From the NCBI GenBank assembly GCA_000634735.1, contig JFLG01000001.1, positions 62,001 through 126,000 on the forward strand: 64,000 bases of DNA. The letters run 5' to 3'. This document shows positions 20,065-29,961 of the stretch, piece by piece. The DNA comes from Prochlorococcus sp. scB241_528N17. GTDB taxonomy: Bacteria; Cyanobacteriota; Cyanobacteriia; PCC-6307; Cyanobiaceae. Below the pieces are notes generated by a model. That model saw only the letters and a list, made by a program, of their open reading frames with translations, did not search any database and was not told the DNA's origin. How positions within the stretch are numbered: position 1 is the stretch's first letter; each line of letters begins with the position of its first letter. A program made the position numbers and the translations under genes.

Positions 20065-21423
20065 ATGCCAAACTTTATAAAAGATAATATTCAAAAAACA
20101 AGTAATAATTCTTCTCGTAGCATCAAAAAATTATTAAAACAAAGATCTCTAGTCGTTGCATTTTCGCTCTTATTAACGGGTCTTGGGGCTTCGATTACAA
20201 GCATATCTTTTAAAACTGGAATCTATTTTATTAATAATTGGAGATTAGCATTATTAGACCAATTCCCATCTATTGCGGTCTTACCTATTTTTGGAGCTCT
20301 AGGAGGAGCTATTGCAGGATATTTGATCAAAAATATAGCACCTGCCGCAAAAGGTTCAGGCGTCAGTCAAATCATGGGTTTCTTAAGACATAAAAAAGTC
20401 CCAATGAATTTAAAAGTAGGATTAGTAAAGCTCATATCAGGGATTATTGCGATTGGTAGTGGATTCCCTTTGGGTCCAGAAGGTCCATCAGTTCAAATGG
20501 GAGGATCCGTAGCTTGGCAAATGGCCAAGTGGCTCAAAGCTCCTACAGCTTTCAGAAGAGTAATAGTAGCAGCAGGTGGTGGTGCTGGAATAGCTGCAGT
20601 ATTTAGCGCTCCATTAGGAGGGTTTATCTATGCAATAGAGGAGTTATTAAACTCTGCTAGACCAGTAATTTTATTATTAGTAGTAATTACAACTTTTATT
20701 GCAGATTCATCTGCTGATATTATTCAAGCTTTAGGTTTAGATCCTAAAGCAGGAGGCTTTGATTTTAACCTCGGATTTTTGATTCAAAGAGAATATGACC
20801 CATCAGTTTTTTTCTTACCTGTAGATTTTATTTACTTAGTCTTACTAGGAATAATTATTGGGATATTTGCAGAATTGTACAGCAGATATGTTTTATTAAT
20901 GCAAAATCTTGGGAAAAAGTGGTATAAAAATAAATTTGTTTTAAAAATGAGTATCTGTGGACTTATTTTAGGAAGTATCTATTCATGTTTACCCAGTACA
21001 TTTCATAATTTAGATGAATTACAGAAAATAATAGCTGAACAAAATATAAGTATTGGAATTGCTTTATTAGCAGTTTTAGTACTATTTATCACGACAGGTT
21101 TAGCTGCAGCATCCGGAGCTCCTGGAGGATTATTCTATCCAATGCTTACTTTAGGAGGGTCAATCGGACTAATAATGGGGAGCTGGGTAGAAATTGCTAC
21201 AGGACATGCACCAAGTACATACATTTTTGCGGGAATGGGAGCTTTCGTAGCAGGATGTTCGCGAACGCCAATAACAGCAATGTTTTTAGCTTTTGCTTTA
21301 ACAAAGAATTTATTAATAATGAAACCTGTGTTAATCAGCTGCATTGCCAGTTTCTTGGTAGCAAGAGCTTTTAATGAAGAATCAATTTATGAAAGACAAA
21401 TTCAAATAGAATTAGAAGACTAA
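20065..21423 (+). CDS. ClC family chloride transporter, probable H+/Cl- antiporter
   Basis: 452 residues with the multi-helix ClC core and no C-terminal CBS domains. Selectivity-filter segments are GSGVSQIMGFL, GSGFPLGPEGPSVQ (with the gating Glu) and the late Tyr in EESIYERQ. The segment APLGGFIYAIEEL has the acidic pair that in E. coli ClC-ec1 includes the intracellular proton glutamate, so exchange rather than a passive channel is the better guess. It is probably in the plasma membrane for anion or pH balance. It is nine bases behind acnB and ten bases from the convergent purU. Confidence 0.9.
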   Translation: MPNFIKDNIQKTSNNSSRSIKKLLKQRSLVVAFSLLLTGLGASITSISFKTGIYFINNWRLALLDQFPSIAVLPIFGALGGAIAGYLIKNIAPAAKGSGVSQIMGFLRHKKVPMNLKVGLVKLISGIIAIGSGFPLGPEGPSVQMGGSVAWQMAKWLKAPTAFRRVIVAAGGGAGIAAVFSAPLGGFIYAIEELLNSARPVILLLVVITTFIADSSADIIQALGLDPKAGGFDFNLGFLIQREYDPSVFFLPVDFIYLVLLGIIIGIFAELYSRYVLLMQNLGKKWYKNKFVLKMSICGLILGSIYSCLPSTFHNLDELQKIIAEQNISIGIALLAVLVLFITTGLAAASGAPGGLFYPMLTLGGSIGLIMGSWVEIATGHAPSTYIFAGMGAFVAGCSRTPITAMFLAFALTKNLLIMKPVLISCIASFLVARAFNEESIYERQIQIELED

Positions 21424-21433
21424 GAAACTATCT

Positions 21434-22288
21434 TCAATCAAAAACAGCAGTTTTGCTGTTGTAGACAAATACTTGATGATTTATATGTAATCTAACTGCT
21501 CTTGCTAAAGCTATTCTTTCAATATCTCTTCCTTTTCTAATCAAATCATCAACTTCATCCCTATGACTTACATTAACTGTACATTGCTCTATTATCGGGC
21601 CTTCATCAAGATCTTCAGTAACATAGTGAGCAGTAGCACCGATTAATTTAACGCCTCTCTTCCAAGCTCGATGATATGGTTGCCCGCCCTTAAATGCAGG
21701 TAAGAAAGAATGATGAATATTTATTATTGAAGAAAACTTTTTTAAAAAAGAGTCACTCAAAATTTGCATATATTTGGCTAATACAACAAGATCAATGTCA
21801 TATTCTTTTAATAAATTTAAAAATTGATCTTCAACAATAGATTTATCAGTTTTAAAGGTATCAATATGGACAAATTTTGCATTAAAATCATTTGCAATAT
21901 TTTCAAGATCAGAATGGTTTGAAATTATTAAAGGGACTTTCATTTTGAGTTCTCCATTTCTTACTCGCCAAAGTAAATCAATCAAACAATGATTTTGTTT
22001 ACTCACGAAAATAGCAACATTTGGAATTTCATCAGAATAATTAACGTTAAATTTTCCATTTACTTCATCTGCAATTTTTTCAAATTCTTTATAAATTTCA
22101 TCTCTATTAAAAAATTCATTGTTACTATTCCATTCAATTCGACTAAGAAATAATCCTGCATCTTGATCTGTATGATGATCAGAATGTTTTATGTTGCCAC
22201 CGTAATTTGAAATCCAACTTGTAAGTAGACTTACAAGACCAGGACGATCGGGACAAACAATTTTGAATATAATTGAAGGATGTTCCAA
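21434..22288 (-). CDS. purU: Formyltetrahydrofolate deformylase
   Basis: 284 residues. An N-terminal ACT domain (IIFKIVCPDRPGLVSLLTSW, about 6-25) precedes a formyltransferase-like hydrolase domain with LAKYMQILS, NIHHSFLPAFKGG and GATAHYVTEDLDEGPII. It hydrolyses 10-formyl-THF to formate and THF, balancing one-carbon units. The start codon is TTG (22286-22288); the frame closes upstream without an ATG. The last bases of the gene contain a stem-loop with a T-run on this strand that may terminate its own transcript. Confidence 0.93.
   Translation of the reverse strand: MEHPSIIFKIVCPDRPGLVSLLTSWISNYGGNIKHSDHHTDQDAGLFLSRIEWNSNNEFFNRDEIYKEFEKIADEVNGKFNVNYSDEIPNVAIFVSKQNHCLIDLLWRVRNGELKMKVPLIISNHSDLENIANDFNAKFVHIDTFKTDKSIVEDQFLNLLKEYDIDLVVLAKYMQILSDSFLKKFSSIINIHHSFLPAFKGGQPYHRAWKRGVKLIGATAHYVTEDLDEGPIIEQCTVNVSHRDEVDDLIRKGRDIERIALARAVRLHINHQVFVYNSKTAVFD
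21437..21460 (-). terminator. Possible terminator within the purU 3' end
   Basis: On the minus strand a perfect seven-base stem AACAGCA/TGCTGTT with a four-base loop (21443-21460) is followed by a run of five T. It overlaps the last codons of purU, which fits the lack of intergenic room before the convergent ClC gene. Confidence 0.4.
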
Positions 22289-22336
22289 AAAATCTTTAAC
22301 TATTAAGTCAAATAAGCAAGCATATCTAATATATCA

Positions 22337-23419
22337 ATGAAAAGCTTAAAAGAAAATTTTCAAAAAGCACACATAGTTATTATTGGATCAGGGATTATTG
22401 GAAAATTTAACGCCTTAGAATTATCAGAATTAGGTTTCCAGGTAACGATAATAGATCCAGCTCAACACCAAAATAGTAGCAATGCAGCTTTAGGCTTACT
22501 AATGGGTAATATGTATCAAAAAAGAAGAGGTAGAAGCTGGGATCTCAGGAAACAGAGCATTGAATTATGGCCACAATGGATTACATTCCTGCAAAAATTT
22601 AATTGTGAATTAAATATCGAAAAACCATTAATACAACTAACTACAGATGAAGAAAAGTTTAAAAAATTAGAGAAATTTGTTTATGAAAATAATGATCAAA
22701 ACTTGCGAATTTTAGAAAGAGACTCAATATTTATCAAGAATATTATTAAAGCCTTCCAAGCAATAAATATAAAAGGAATGATCTCGTTCAAAGATGGAAG
22801 AATAAATCCTTTTTCTTTACTTCAAACATTAGATCAATATCTAAAACATAAAAAAGTAAATTATTTGCGAGAAGAAATAATAAAAATAAGAAAATCAAAC
22901 AATCAATGGATTGCTACAACGAGGAATAATGAAAACATCAAATCTGACATGGTTATTCTGTGTAATTCACTAAAAGCGATTGATTTAATAGATAGCCTAT
23001 CTCACAACATCAAATTAAAACCTGTTTTAGGTCAAGCTATAGAAATTGAGATAAATGATGCAGAAGTTGATTTATTATCGCTGCCAAAACAATTCAACAT
23101 AAATGGTAAAAATATAATTCCAAAATCAAACAATAAGCTAATTATTGGATCAACTGATGAATATAGTACTAAGCCAGAAGAAAATACATTCGAAAAACTT
23201 ACAGATTTTCTCGATAAAAAACCAAATTGGCTGATGAAAGGAAAAATTTCTAAAAAATGGTTCGGAATAAGGTCAAGGCCAGATGGTGAACCTTCACCAA
23301 TAATGAAAAATCTTGAAGATGGGCTAATTATATGTACAGGTTTTTATAAAAATGGGATTTTACTGGCTCCAGCTTGTTCTAAATGGGTTACTAATGAAGT
23401 TAAAAATTACCTTTATTAA
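22337..23419 (+). CDS. thiO: FAD-dependent amine oxidoreductase, ThiO/glycine-oxidase-like
   Basis: 360 residues of the D-amino-acid oxidase fold. The FAD dinucleotide motif [19 protein letters not shown] (residues 15-33) is followed by the acidic end of strand 2 (IID), and near the C-terminus [13 protein letters not shown] and [14 protein letters not shown] bind the cofactor and substrate carboxylate. Cyanobacterial ThiO oxidises glycine to the imine for thiamine thiazole. That specific substrate is inference; other secondary-amine oxidases share the motifs. The stop overlaps the convergent dnaK stop by four bases. Confidence 0.75.
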   Translation: MKSLKENFQKAHIVIIGSGIIGKFNALELSELGFQVTIIDPAQHQNSSNAALGLLMGNMYQKRRGRSWDLRKQSIELWPQWITFLQKFNCELNIEKPLIQLTTDEEKFKKLEKFVYENNDQNLRILERDSIFIKNIIKAFQAINIKGMISFKDGRINPFSLLQTLDQYLKHKKVNYLREEIIKIRKSNNQWIATTRNNENIKSDMVILCNSLKAIDLIDSLSHNIKLKPVLGQAIEIEINDAEVDLLSLPKQFNINGKNIIPKSNNKLIIGSTDEYSTKPEENTFEKLTDFLDKKPNWLMKGKISKKWFGIRSRPDGEPSPIMKNLEDGLIICTGFYKNGILLAPACSKWVTNEVKNYLY

Positions 23420-25323
23420 TCTTTTGTTTCAGTAAAGTCCGCATCAATTACATCATCTCCACCTTTTTCGTTTGAATCACTCTGATCAGGACCGCCTGCA
23501 GCACCGGGTGATGGTGGCTGATTACCTGGTTGCTGATAAACAGATGAACCAACTGCATAAAGTTCTTGCTGAAGTTCTTCAAGAAGTTTTTTCATTGATT
23601 CATAATCTTCTTTTGAAGTTGCTTCTTTTAAAGCATTACTTTTTTCTTCAACTTTAGACTTTGCTGCAGCATCAATTTTGTCTCCTAATTCACCAAGTTG
23701 CTTTTCTGTCTGGTAGACAAGTGTTTCAGCTTGATTTTTTAAATCGATTTTTTCTCTTTTTTCTTTATCTGCAGATGCATTTGATTCAGCATCCTTTACC
23801 ATTTTTTCAACCTCATTATCAGATAGAGTTGAAGCACCAGTAATAGAAATACTTTGTTCTTTACCGCTTCCTTTGTCTTTAGCAGTAACACTAAGAATAC
23901 CGTTTGCATCGATATCAAATGTAACTTCAATTTGCGGAACGCCTCTTGGTGCTGAAGGTATACCATCCAATCTGAAAGTTCCTAAGCTTTTATTATCAGA
24001 AGCCATTTCTCTTTCACCTTGTAAAACGTGTATTTCAACATTTGTTTGACCATCTACAGCAGTTGAATATGTTTCAGATTTCTTCGTGGGTACTGTAGTA
24101 TTTCGATTTATCATTTTTGTCATTACTCCTCCTAAAGTCTCTACACCTAGAGAAAGTGGAGTGACGTCGAGCAACAAAATATCTTTAACTTCGCCTGCTA
24201 AAACTCCTCCCTGAATTGCAGCTCCGACAGCTACTACTTCATCAGGATTAACAGTTTGATTTGGTTCTTTACCAATTATTTTTTTAACTAAATCTAAAAC
24301 AGCAGGTATTCTAGATGAGCCTCCAACCATAACAACTTCATCAATTTCACTAGTAGAAATTTTTGCATCACTTATAGCTCTCTCAACTGGGGTCTTACAC
24401 CTATCAATTAAAGAAGCTGCTAATTCCTCGAACTTTGCTCTTGTAAGGTTCAAATCCAAATGTTTTGGCCCTTCAGGCGTCGCTGTGATAAAAGGTAAAT
24501 TTATTTCACTTTGCGTAGCATTTGAGAGCTCTATTTTTGCCTTTTCTGCAGCTTCAGTCAATCTTTGCAAAGCTTGCTTATCTTGTCTGAGATCAATTCC
24601 CTCATTAGATCTAAAAGTATTGGCTAAATGATCTACGATGCATCTATCAAAATCATCACCACCTAAATGTGTATCTCCAGATGTAGATAAAACTTCAGTT
24701 ACTCCATCACCAGCTTCAATAACTGAAACGTCAAATGTACCTCCCCCTAAATCAAAAACAAGAATTTTTTCATTTTCTTTATCCAAACCATAGGCTAAAG
24801 CCGCAGCAGTTGGCTCATTAACGATTCTGAGAACTTCTAAACCTGCAATCTTTCCAGCATCTTTAGTAGCCTGTCTTTGGGAATCATTAAAATAAGCTGG
24901 AACTGTAATTACAGCCTGTGTAACTTTGTCACCAAGATATTTACCTGCATCATCTGCTAACTTTCTTAAAACTTGAGAACTCACCTCTTCAGGAGAAAAC
25001 TGTTTATCCAAAATAGGACATTTTAATTTGACACTAGAACCAGATTTTTCAACAGAATAACTAACTTCTTTAGATTCTTCATTTACTTCATCAACTCTTC
25101 TACCAACAAAACGTTTTGCAGAATAAAAAGTATTTTCAGGGTTCATTACAGCTTGTCGTTTTGCAATTTGTCCAACAAGCTGATCTTGATTTTTTGTATA
25201 TGCAACAACTGATGGAGTAGTTCTGAAACCCTCAGCATTTGCTATTACAGTAGGCTTACCACCTTCCATTACAGCGACACAACTATTTGTTGTTCCTAAA
25301 TCAATTCCTACTACCTTACCCAT
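23416..25323 (-). CDS. dnaK: Chaperone DnaK (Hsp70)
   Basis: 635 residues from ATG 25321-25323, where the conserved [21 protein letters not shown] begins; the open frame continues 21 codons upstream without family similarity. The nucleotide-binding domain has the phosphate loops [21 protein letters not shown] and VGGSSRIP; the substrate-binding domain and a glycine-rich tail ending [13 protein letters not shown] follow. It refolds client proteins with DnaJ and GrpE, both encoded about 33 kb to the right. The ending resembles the DnaK2 class. A K-box-like sequence lies 71 bases upstream. Confidence 0.97.
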   Translation of the reverse strand: MGKVVGIDLGTTNSCVAVMEGGKPTVIANAEGFRTTPSVVAYTKNQDQLVGQIAKRQAVMNPENTFYSAKRFVGRRVDEVNEESKEVSYSVEKSGSSVKLKCPILDKQFSPEEVSSQVLRKLADDAGKYLGDKVTQAVITVPAYFNDSQRQATKDAGKIAGLEVLRIVNEPTAAALAYGLDKENEKILVFDLGGGTFDVSVIEAGDGVTEVLSTSGDTHLGGDDFDRCIVDHLANTFRSNEGIDLRQDKQALQRLTEAAEKAKIELSNATQSEINLPFITATPEGPKHLDLNLTRAKFEELAASLIDRCKTPVERAISDAKISTSEIDEVVMVGGSSRIPAVLDLVKKIIGKEPNQTVNPDEVVAVGAAIQGGVLAGEVKDILLLDVTPLSLGVETLGGVMTKMINRNTTVPTKKSETYSTAVDGQTNVEIHVLQGEREMASDNKSLGTFRLDGIPSAPRGVPQIEVTFDIDANGILSVTAKDKGSGKEQSISITGASTLSDNEVEKMVKDAESNASADKEKREKIDLKNQAETLVYQTEKQLGELGDKIDAAAKSKVEEKSNALKEATSKEDYESMKKLLEELQQELYAVGSSVYQQPGNQPPSPGAAGGPDQSDSNEKGGDDVIDADFTETKD

Positions 25324-25393
25324 GGGTAAATTCTTTATATTTGTTATTCTCCATAATCGGTCATTAACGTCATTATTGTTACTCAAAGACGGG

Positions 25394-25408
25394 GTGTGGT
25401 TCCCGAAC
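25394..25408 (-). promoter_or_regulatory. K-box-like heat/light-response element upstream of dnaK
   Basis: Read towards dnaK the site is GTTCGGGAACCACAC, in a GC-rich island of an otherwise AT-rich gap. As I recall it, the cyanobacterial K-box found upstream of groE genes is GTTCGG-NNAN-CCNNAC; the match is complete in both half sites with a spacer one base shorter. Function here is inferred from this similarity and from the position in front of a chaperone gene. Confidence 0.5.
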
Positions 25409-25440
25409 AGACCATTACTTTTAGGGTTAAAATTCTAAAC

Positions 25441-26301
25441 ATGATTTCAAGTAAGACATCTTTCATCGCATTAATTGGCAATCCAGTAAGCCATTCTTTG
25501 TCACCAATTATGCAAAATGCTGCCCTTCAATATTTAGGCTTAGATTTAATCTATATTGCTGTACCCTGTAAAGACGAAGATCTAGAATTAGTTCTTAATT
25601 CTTTTAAAAAGATTAATTGCAAAGGTTTAAACATTACAATTCCACACAAAGAAAAAGTATTTAACCTTTGTAGTGAAATCTCCCCTATTGCTAACAAACT
25701 TAAAGCAATTAATACCCTGAAATTAAATTCTGAAAAACAATGGAGCGCAACTAATACCGATGTAGAAGGATTTATTTATCCATTAAAAAATTTAAACTTA
25801 GCAAAGAAAAAATCAATAGTTCTTGGCTCTGGGGGTGCAGCAAGATCTGTTATTCAAGGTTTAATAAATTTAAATCTTTCAACAATTTCAGTAATATCAC
25901 GTAACAAATCATCACTAGATGAATTAATAAAAAACTTTGATAATCAAATTCAACTACAGGGTTTTTTGAATAGTGATGATCAAGCTCAAATTTTAATTCG
26001 TGAAGCAGATTTGATTGTAAATACAACACCAGCAGGGATGAAAACCACTAAATATGAAAATAATGTAATTCCATATGGCGAAGCATTTTGGAAATCTCTT
26101 AACTCGCAAACAATTGTTTACGATTTAATATACAATCCTGCCCCAACTACTTTATTGAAATTTTGCGCCAAAAAAGGATGCATGACTATAGATGGTTTAG
26201 AAATGCTTGTTGCCCAAGGAATAAAATCATTATCATTTTGGACAGATGGTTTAGAAGTACCTTTTAATGTAATGAATGACGCACTAAAAAAATATCTTTA
26301 A
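25441..26301 (+). CDS. aroE: Shikimate 5-dehydrogenase
   Basis: 286 residues from ATG 25441; an upstream GTG at 25396 would add 15 residues unlike the family. Substrate-binding SHSLSPIMQNAAL and the catalytic Lys in NITIPHKE are present, then the NADP-binding GSGGAARSVIQGL and the late IDGLEMLVAQG. It reduces 3-dehydroshikimate. A TAAAAT at 25428-25433 sits so close to the ATG that a very short or leaderless transcript is possible, although no -35 element is evident. Confidence 0.95.
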   Translation: MISSKTSFIALIGNPVSHSLSPIMQNAALQYLGLDLIYIAVPCKDEDLELVLNSFKKINCKGLNITIPHKEKVFNLCSEISPIANKLKAINTLKLNSEKQWSATNTDVEGFIYPLKNLNLAKKKSIVLGSGGAARSVIQGLINLNLSTISVISRNKSSLDELIKNFDNQIQLQGFLNSDDQAQILIREADLIVNTTPAGMKTTKYENNVIPYGEAFWKSLNSQTIVYDLIYNPAPTTLLKFCAKKGCMTIDGLEMLVAQGIKSLSFWTDGLEVPFNVMNDALKKYL

Positions 26302-26330
26302 AAAATGATCCTACTTTTCAAGAAATTGCC

Positions 26331-26370
26331 TATCGTAATGTATCGTAAGTAATGAACAGACGCTCATTAC
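26331..26370 (+). promoter_or_regulatory. Repeats in the rpsF leader: direct repeat plus stem-loop
   Basis: TATCGTAA occurs at 26331 and again at 26341, one helical turn apart. Just after it GTAATGA (26349-26355) and TCATTAC (26364-26370) form a perfect seven-base inverted repeat with an eight-base loop. The structure ends 22 bases before the TTG start of rpsF. It could be an operator or an autoregulatory leader. Confidence 0.45.
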
Positions 26371-26392
26371 ATCAATTTATGAGCCAAAGACC

Positions 26393-26866
26393 TTGTCTGA
26401 AACTATGAACGATCAACAATCTTATTACGAAACAATGTATATCCTCCGCCCAGACATTGCGGAAGATGAAGTAACTAATCACATTGATAAATACAACAAG
26501 CTCTTAGAAGAATTTGGCGGTACTATTCTTGATAGTCAAATGAGAGGTAAGAGGAGACTAGCCTATCAAATAGCAAAACATAGAGAAGGTATTTACGTGC
26601 AACTAAGTCATCAAGGTGATGGGCAACATATCTTCAAAATTGAAAAAGCAATGAGACTAAGTGAAGATGTTATTAGATACATGACTGTTAAACAAGAAGG
26701 CCCTTTACCAACCCCAAGGCCTTCAAACAAGAGTAAATCTAAATTAGAGAATAAAGATAATCCAGATGAAAAAGTTGAAACTAATGAAAAACAACCAGTA
26801 GCAAGTGCAGATACTTCAACTTCGAGCAAAGATAATGCTGAAACTAAAGAAAATGCAGAATCTTAA
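26393..26866 (+). CDS. rpsF: 30S ribosomal protein S6
   Basis: 157 residues from TTG 26393, or 153 from ATG 26405. The S6 core is residues 10-105 ([17 protein letters not shown], then [20 protein letters not shown]). Past about residue 105 comes a low-complexity tail rich in Lys, Glu, Asn and Ser, ending ETKENAES, which most bacterial S6 proteins of 95-135 residues lack; E. coli S6 carries a glutamate tail that RimK extends. S6 pairs with S18 on the small subunit platform. rpsR is not adjacent. The stop is three bases from the convergent argG. Confidence 0.95.
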   Translation: MSETMNDQQSYYETMYILRPDIAEDEVTNHIDKYNKLLEEFGGTILDSQMRGKRRLAYQIAKHREGIYVQLSHQGDGQHIFKIEKAMRLSEDVIRYMTVKQEGPLPTPRPSNKSKSKLENKDNPDEKVETNEKQPVASADTSTSSKDNAETKENAES

Positions 26867-26869
26867 ATG

Positions 26870-28084
26870 TTAATCTTTTGTTTTTGAATTTAACTCAGCC
26901 CATATTTTATTAGACATACCCCACATATAAATAAAACCCTCTGCTAAAGAATGATTAAAGACATCATCTTTGCTATAGGTTGCCAAATCTTCCCTATAAA
27001 GTGAATTATTTTCTGACATTCTCCCAATGACTATTGCGTTCCCCTTATAAAGTCTAATCTTTACTCTTCCATTAACTGAAGTTTGAGTCGATGATATAAA
27101 TGCATCTAAACTTTCTTTAAGAGGTCCAAACCAAAAACCTTGATAAACTAATTGACCCCATTTTTTTTCCACTATTCCTTTAAAATCGACAACATCTGGG
27201 TTTAATGTTATGCTCTCTAATTCTTTGTGAGCTTTGATTAAAAGTAAGAGACCAGGTGTTTCGTAAATCTCTCTACTTTTAATTCCTACTACTCGATCCT
27301 CAATCATATCTATTCTTCCAAAACCGTGTTTACCAGCAAGATCATTAGCTTTTTGAATGATCTCTACAGGAGTTAAAAATTCATCATTAATTCCAACTGG
27401 AAACCCATTTTTAAAAACAATTTCTATATCTTCATGGGAATCAGGTGCATTATCAACTGCCGATGTCATCGCGAATATATCCTCAGGTGCTTCTTGCATT
27501 GGGTCTTCTAATATACCTGCTTCAATACTCCTACCAAGTAAGTTAACGTCTATTGAATATGGTGATTTTTTTGATACTGGTGCAGGTATACCAAATTTTT
27601 CTCCATAGACTATTGCCTCTTCTCTACTCATATTCCACTCCCTTGCAGGAGTAATTATTTTTAAATCAGGACCTAAAGCATTAATTGCTAAATCAAACCG
27701 AACTTGATCATTCCCTTTACCAGTGCATCCATGAGCTACTGCATCGGCATTAATCTCTCTAGCAATATTCACGAGATTTTCAGCAATTAAAGGCCGAGCA
27801 AGAGCAGTAGATAAAGGATATTTATCTAAATATAATGCGTTTGCTCTTATGGCTGGAAAAGCGAATCTCTCAACAAAACTATTAACTAAATTGCCAACGA
27901 TTGATTTAGATGCACCAGAGTTTAAAGCTTTTTGCCTAATAAGTTCTAAATCATCGCCTTGCCCAAGATCTGCTACAAAAGTAACTACTTCTGCAATTCC
28001 ATATTCATTTTTTAAATATGGAATACAAACGCTCGTATCTACGCCACCAGAATAAGCTAGTACAACTTTTTTTACCTGCTGCAT
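26870..28084 (-). CDS. argG: Argininosuccinate synthase
   Basis: 404 residues, standard length. The ATP PP-loop is [17 protein letters not shown] (residues 8-24), with [16 protein letters not shown] near 120 and [17 protein letters not shown] near 182 for citrulline and aspartate binding. It condenses citrulline and aspartate. argH, the next step, lies about 26 kb to the right, so the two are unlinked in transcription. Start ATG 28082-28084 is 31 bases from the stop of the small membrane protein gene upstream. Confidence 0.97.
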   Translation of the reverse strand: MQQVKKVVLAYSGGVDTSVCIPYLKNEYGIAEVVTFVADLGQGDDLELIRQKALNSGASKSIVGNLVNSFVERFAFPAIRANALYLDKYPLSTALARPLIAENLVNIAREINADAVAHGCTGKGNDQVRFDLAINALGPDLKIITPAREWNMSREEAIVYGEKFGIPAPVSKKSPYSIDVNLLGRSIEAGILEDPMQEAPEDIFAMTSAVDNAPDSHEDIEIVFKNGFPVGINDEFLTPVEIIQKANDLAGKHGFGRIDMIEDRVVGIKSREIYETPGLLLLIKAHKELESITLNPDVVDFKGIVEKKWGQLVYQGFWFGPLKESLDAFISSTQTSVNGRVKIRLYKGNAIVIGRMSENNSLYREDLATYSKDDVFNHSLAEGFIYMWGMSNKIWAELNSKTKD

Positions 28085-28115
28085 CTAAATTTTCTCCATA
28101 AATTTTTTGACGTAA

Positions 28116-28310
28116 TTAAGAATTTGAATACTTATTAAAGACTATTACTATTGTAACTAAAAGAGCTGGACCAAAAACTAGTAATAAGAGAAGAAAGTTA
28201 TTAATTATTAAAACATTAGGATTCAGATATCCAATCAATTTTAATAATCCAGCCAGCAACAATGAAATTAGACAGATAAAAAAGTATTTTAAATTTCCTT
28301 TATCAAACAA
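28116..28310 (-). CDS. Small two-helix membrane protein, unknown function
   Basis: 64 residues from a TTG start; the frame closes a few codons upstream. Two hydrophobic segments (about 10-30 and 38-58) are separated by KLIGYLNPNVLI, and the ends are charged. I do not recognise a domain. It is upstream of argG in the same direction and its start is 53 bases from the divergent DUF3134 gene. Size, clean hydrophobic pattern and position in a small gap make a real gene likely but not certain. Confidence 0.55.
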   Translation of the reverse strand: MFDKGNLKYFFICLISLLLAGLLKLIGYLNPNVLIINNFLLLLLVFGPALLVTIVIVFNKYSNS

Positions 28311-28363
28311 AGTTTTAAGTGTGCATCATTATGTATTATCTTATATATAGGACATAACCTTTA

Positions 28364-28645
28364 ATGGATTCAAATAAATTAAAACTTAGATTGGACGACA
28401 TTTCTGAAGTCAATCCTGCTTTAACTTGCTATCACAGAGATGATCCTGCTCCTGTGTTGCCACTAAGAGAGGAACCTGATCTACTATCTTGGCTCGAAAA
28501 TACAGGTAGACTTGTTGCAGAAAAAGATGGAGATTCACAAGAGATTAGTACAATAGAAGAAGAAGAACTTTCAGCACTTATGGGAGAAAAAGAAGATTAT
28601 AAAACTGAAGAAGATCCTTCATTAGAAGATGATTGGGAAGATTAA
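28364..28645 (+). CDS. DUF3134-like acidic cyanobacterial protein
   Basis: 93 residues, rich in Asp and Glu, without membrane segments. The N-terminal half contains NPALTCYHRDDPAPVLPLRE and PDLLSWLENTGRLV, which I associate with the DUF3134 family confined to cyanobacteria; function is unknown. The C-terminal 40 residues are strongly acidic and probably unstructured, ending LEDDWED. The last 17 bases overlap the mraY start, so translation of the two may be coupled. Confidence 0.7.
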   Translation: MDSNKLKLRLDDISEVNPALTCYHRDDPAPVLPLREEPDLLSWLENTGRLVAEKDGDSQEISTIEEEELSALMGEKEDYKTEEDPSLEDDWED

Positions 28646-29705
28646 AAAATTAAACTTTGAATCTTTATTTACATTAAATACTTTTGCTTTAATAGTTACC
28701 TCCTATTTTTTTAATAATTTTATTTTCACAGGAGTATATATATTATTCTTCTTTATTTCTATTTTTACAACTAAAAATGGTCTAAAGATTATCAAAAAAT
28801 TTAATTTACTTCAAAATATTAGGAGTGAAGGTCCAACTAATCACTTTAAAAAAAGTGATACTCCAACAATGGGTGGGGTTTTTATGATAATCCCATTTTT
28901 AATTTTTCTTTTTATAGTAACTATCAATTTAGGTTCTCTAAGATTATTTCTTTTATTACTTATTATTTTTGGGTTCTTTATTACTGGATTTTTAGATGAT
29001 TATTTGAGCATTAAAAAAAAAGAGAACACAGGTTTAAAAACAAAAGAGAAATTTATCTTACAAAGTGTCATCTCAATATTTTTTATATTGTTGGCCTATG
29101 AAAAAAATTTAATCAGTCCATTTATAACAGTTTCTGACTCCTGGGGAATAAATATGAATATTTTCATATTACCAGTTTCTTTTTTAGTACTTGTGGGCAT
29201 AAGTAATTCAGTAAATTTAACTGATGGACTAGATGGATTAGCTGCTGGATGCAGTGGGATTGTCTTTTATGGATTGGGAACAGAAATATTACTAAAAGAA
29301 CAGCAAGAACTTTTTGTTTTTAGCATCTTATGTTTTTCGATGTCCGGCATATGCTTAGGATTTCTCAAGTATAATAATTATCCTGCAAAAATATTTATGG
29401 GTGACACAGGATCTCTAAGTATTGGAGCAATTCTGGGTTCTATAGCGTTATTAACCAATAGCGTTTTTACTTTATCTATTTTCTCTGGAATATTTATTAT
29501 TGAATCATTATCAGTAATAATTCAAGTAGGGTTTTTTAAAGTTACAAAAAAATTATTTCATAGAGGTAAACGCATATTTTTAATGGCTCCACTACACCAC
29601 CACTTTGAACTTAAAGGAATGAAGGAACAAAAAATAGTTGAAAATTTTTGGAAAATCAACATTTTACTTGTAATTTTAGGTATAGTTTTAAAAATCAATC
29701 TTTGA
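28629..29705 (+). CDS. mraY: Phospho-N-acetylmuramoyl-pentapeptide transferase
   Basis: 358 residues with about ten membrane helices. MraY landmarks are SDTPTMGGVFM, the Asp pair in GFLDDYLS, NLTDGLDGLAAG and FMGDTGSLSIGA, and the histidine cluster APLHHHFEL. It transfers phospho-MurNAc-pentapeptide to undecaprenyl phosphate, making lipid I. It is away from other mur genes; murB and murC are at the right end of the window. The start overlaps the DUF3134 gene by 17 bases. Confidence 0.95.
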   Translation: MIGKIKKLNFESLFTLNTFALIVTSYFFNNFIFTGVYILFFFISIFTTKNGLKIIKKFNLLQNIRSEGPTNHFKKSDTPTMGGVFMIIPFLIFLFIVTINLGSLRLFLLLLIIFGFFITGFLDDYLSIKKKENTGLKTKEKFILQSVISIFFILLAYEKNLISPFITVSDSWGINMNIFILPVSFLVLVGISNSVNLTDGLDGLAAGCSGIVFYGLGTEILLKEQQELFVFSILCFSMSGICLGFLKYNNYPAKIFMGDTGSLSIGAILGSIALLTNSVFTLSIFSGIFIIESLSVIIQVGFFKVTKKLFHRGKRIFLMAPLHHHFELKGMKEQKIVENFWKINILLVILGIVLKINL

Positions 29706-29715
29706 AGAATTTGTT

Positions 29716-29961
29716 ATGAATTTTTTTACATGGAAAGATAATGGATTAACAAGTGACTGCTCAAGTCTTGATGCAATGGCGTCAAGATTTGAGGAAACTG
29801 CTAACTTAATGAAAAAACTGTCTAAGAAGGGCTTTAAACTAAAGAAAACTCAAAATAATCAACTAATTCTTCACCCTGATCCTGAGGTTTTTGATCAATG
29901 GGGTTTTATAAGTGAGGAAGACTCTTTTAAACAACTTTGTTTAATGTCAGATGAAGAATAA
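29716..29961 (+). CDS. Conserved-looking small cyanobacterial protein, unknown function
   Basis: 81 residues. It starts with a clean ATG ten bases after mraY and reads MNFFTWKDNGLTSDC, then a helical MASRFEETANLMKKLSKKGF and a short strand-like NQLILHPDP before an acidic end. I do not recognise a named domain. Amino-acid composition is that of a soluble folded protein, unlike frame shadows. The last 67 bases overlap the convergent sucrose-phosphate synthase gene. Confidence 0.65.
   Translation: MNFFTWKDNGLTSDCSSLDAMASRFEETANLMKKLSKKGFKLKKTQNNQLILHPDPEVFDQWGFISEEDSFKQLCLMSDEE

Noticed and set aside
25324-25386. N-terminal extension of DnaK by 21 residues
   Set aside because: The conserved DnaK start [12 protein letters not shown] begins at 25323, and the extension has no family similarity.
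26302-26392. Canonical S6:S18-binding leader
   Set aside because: The hairpin is perfect but lacks the CCG bulge that defines the known element.
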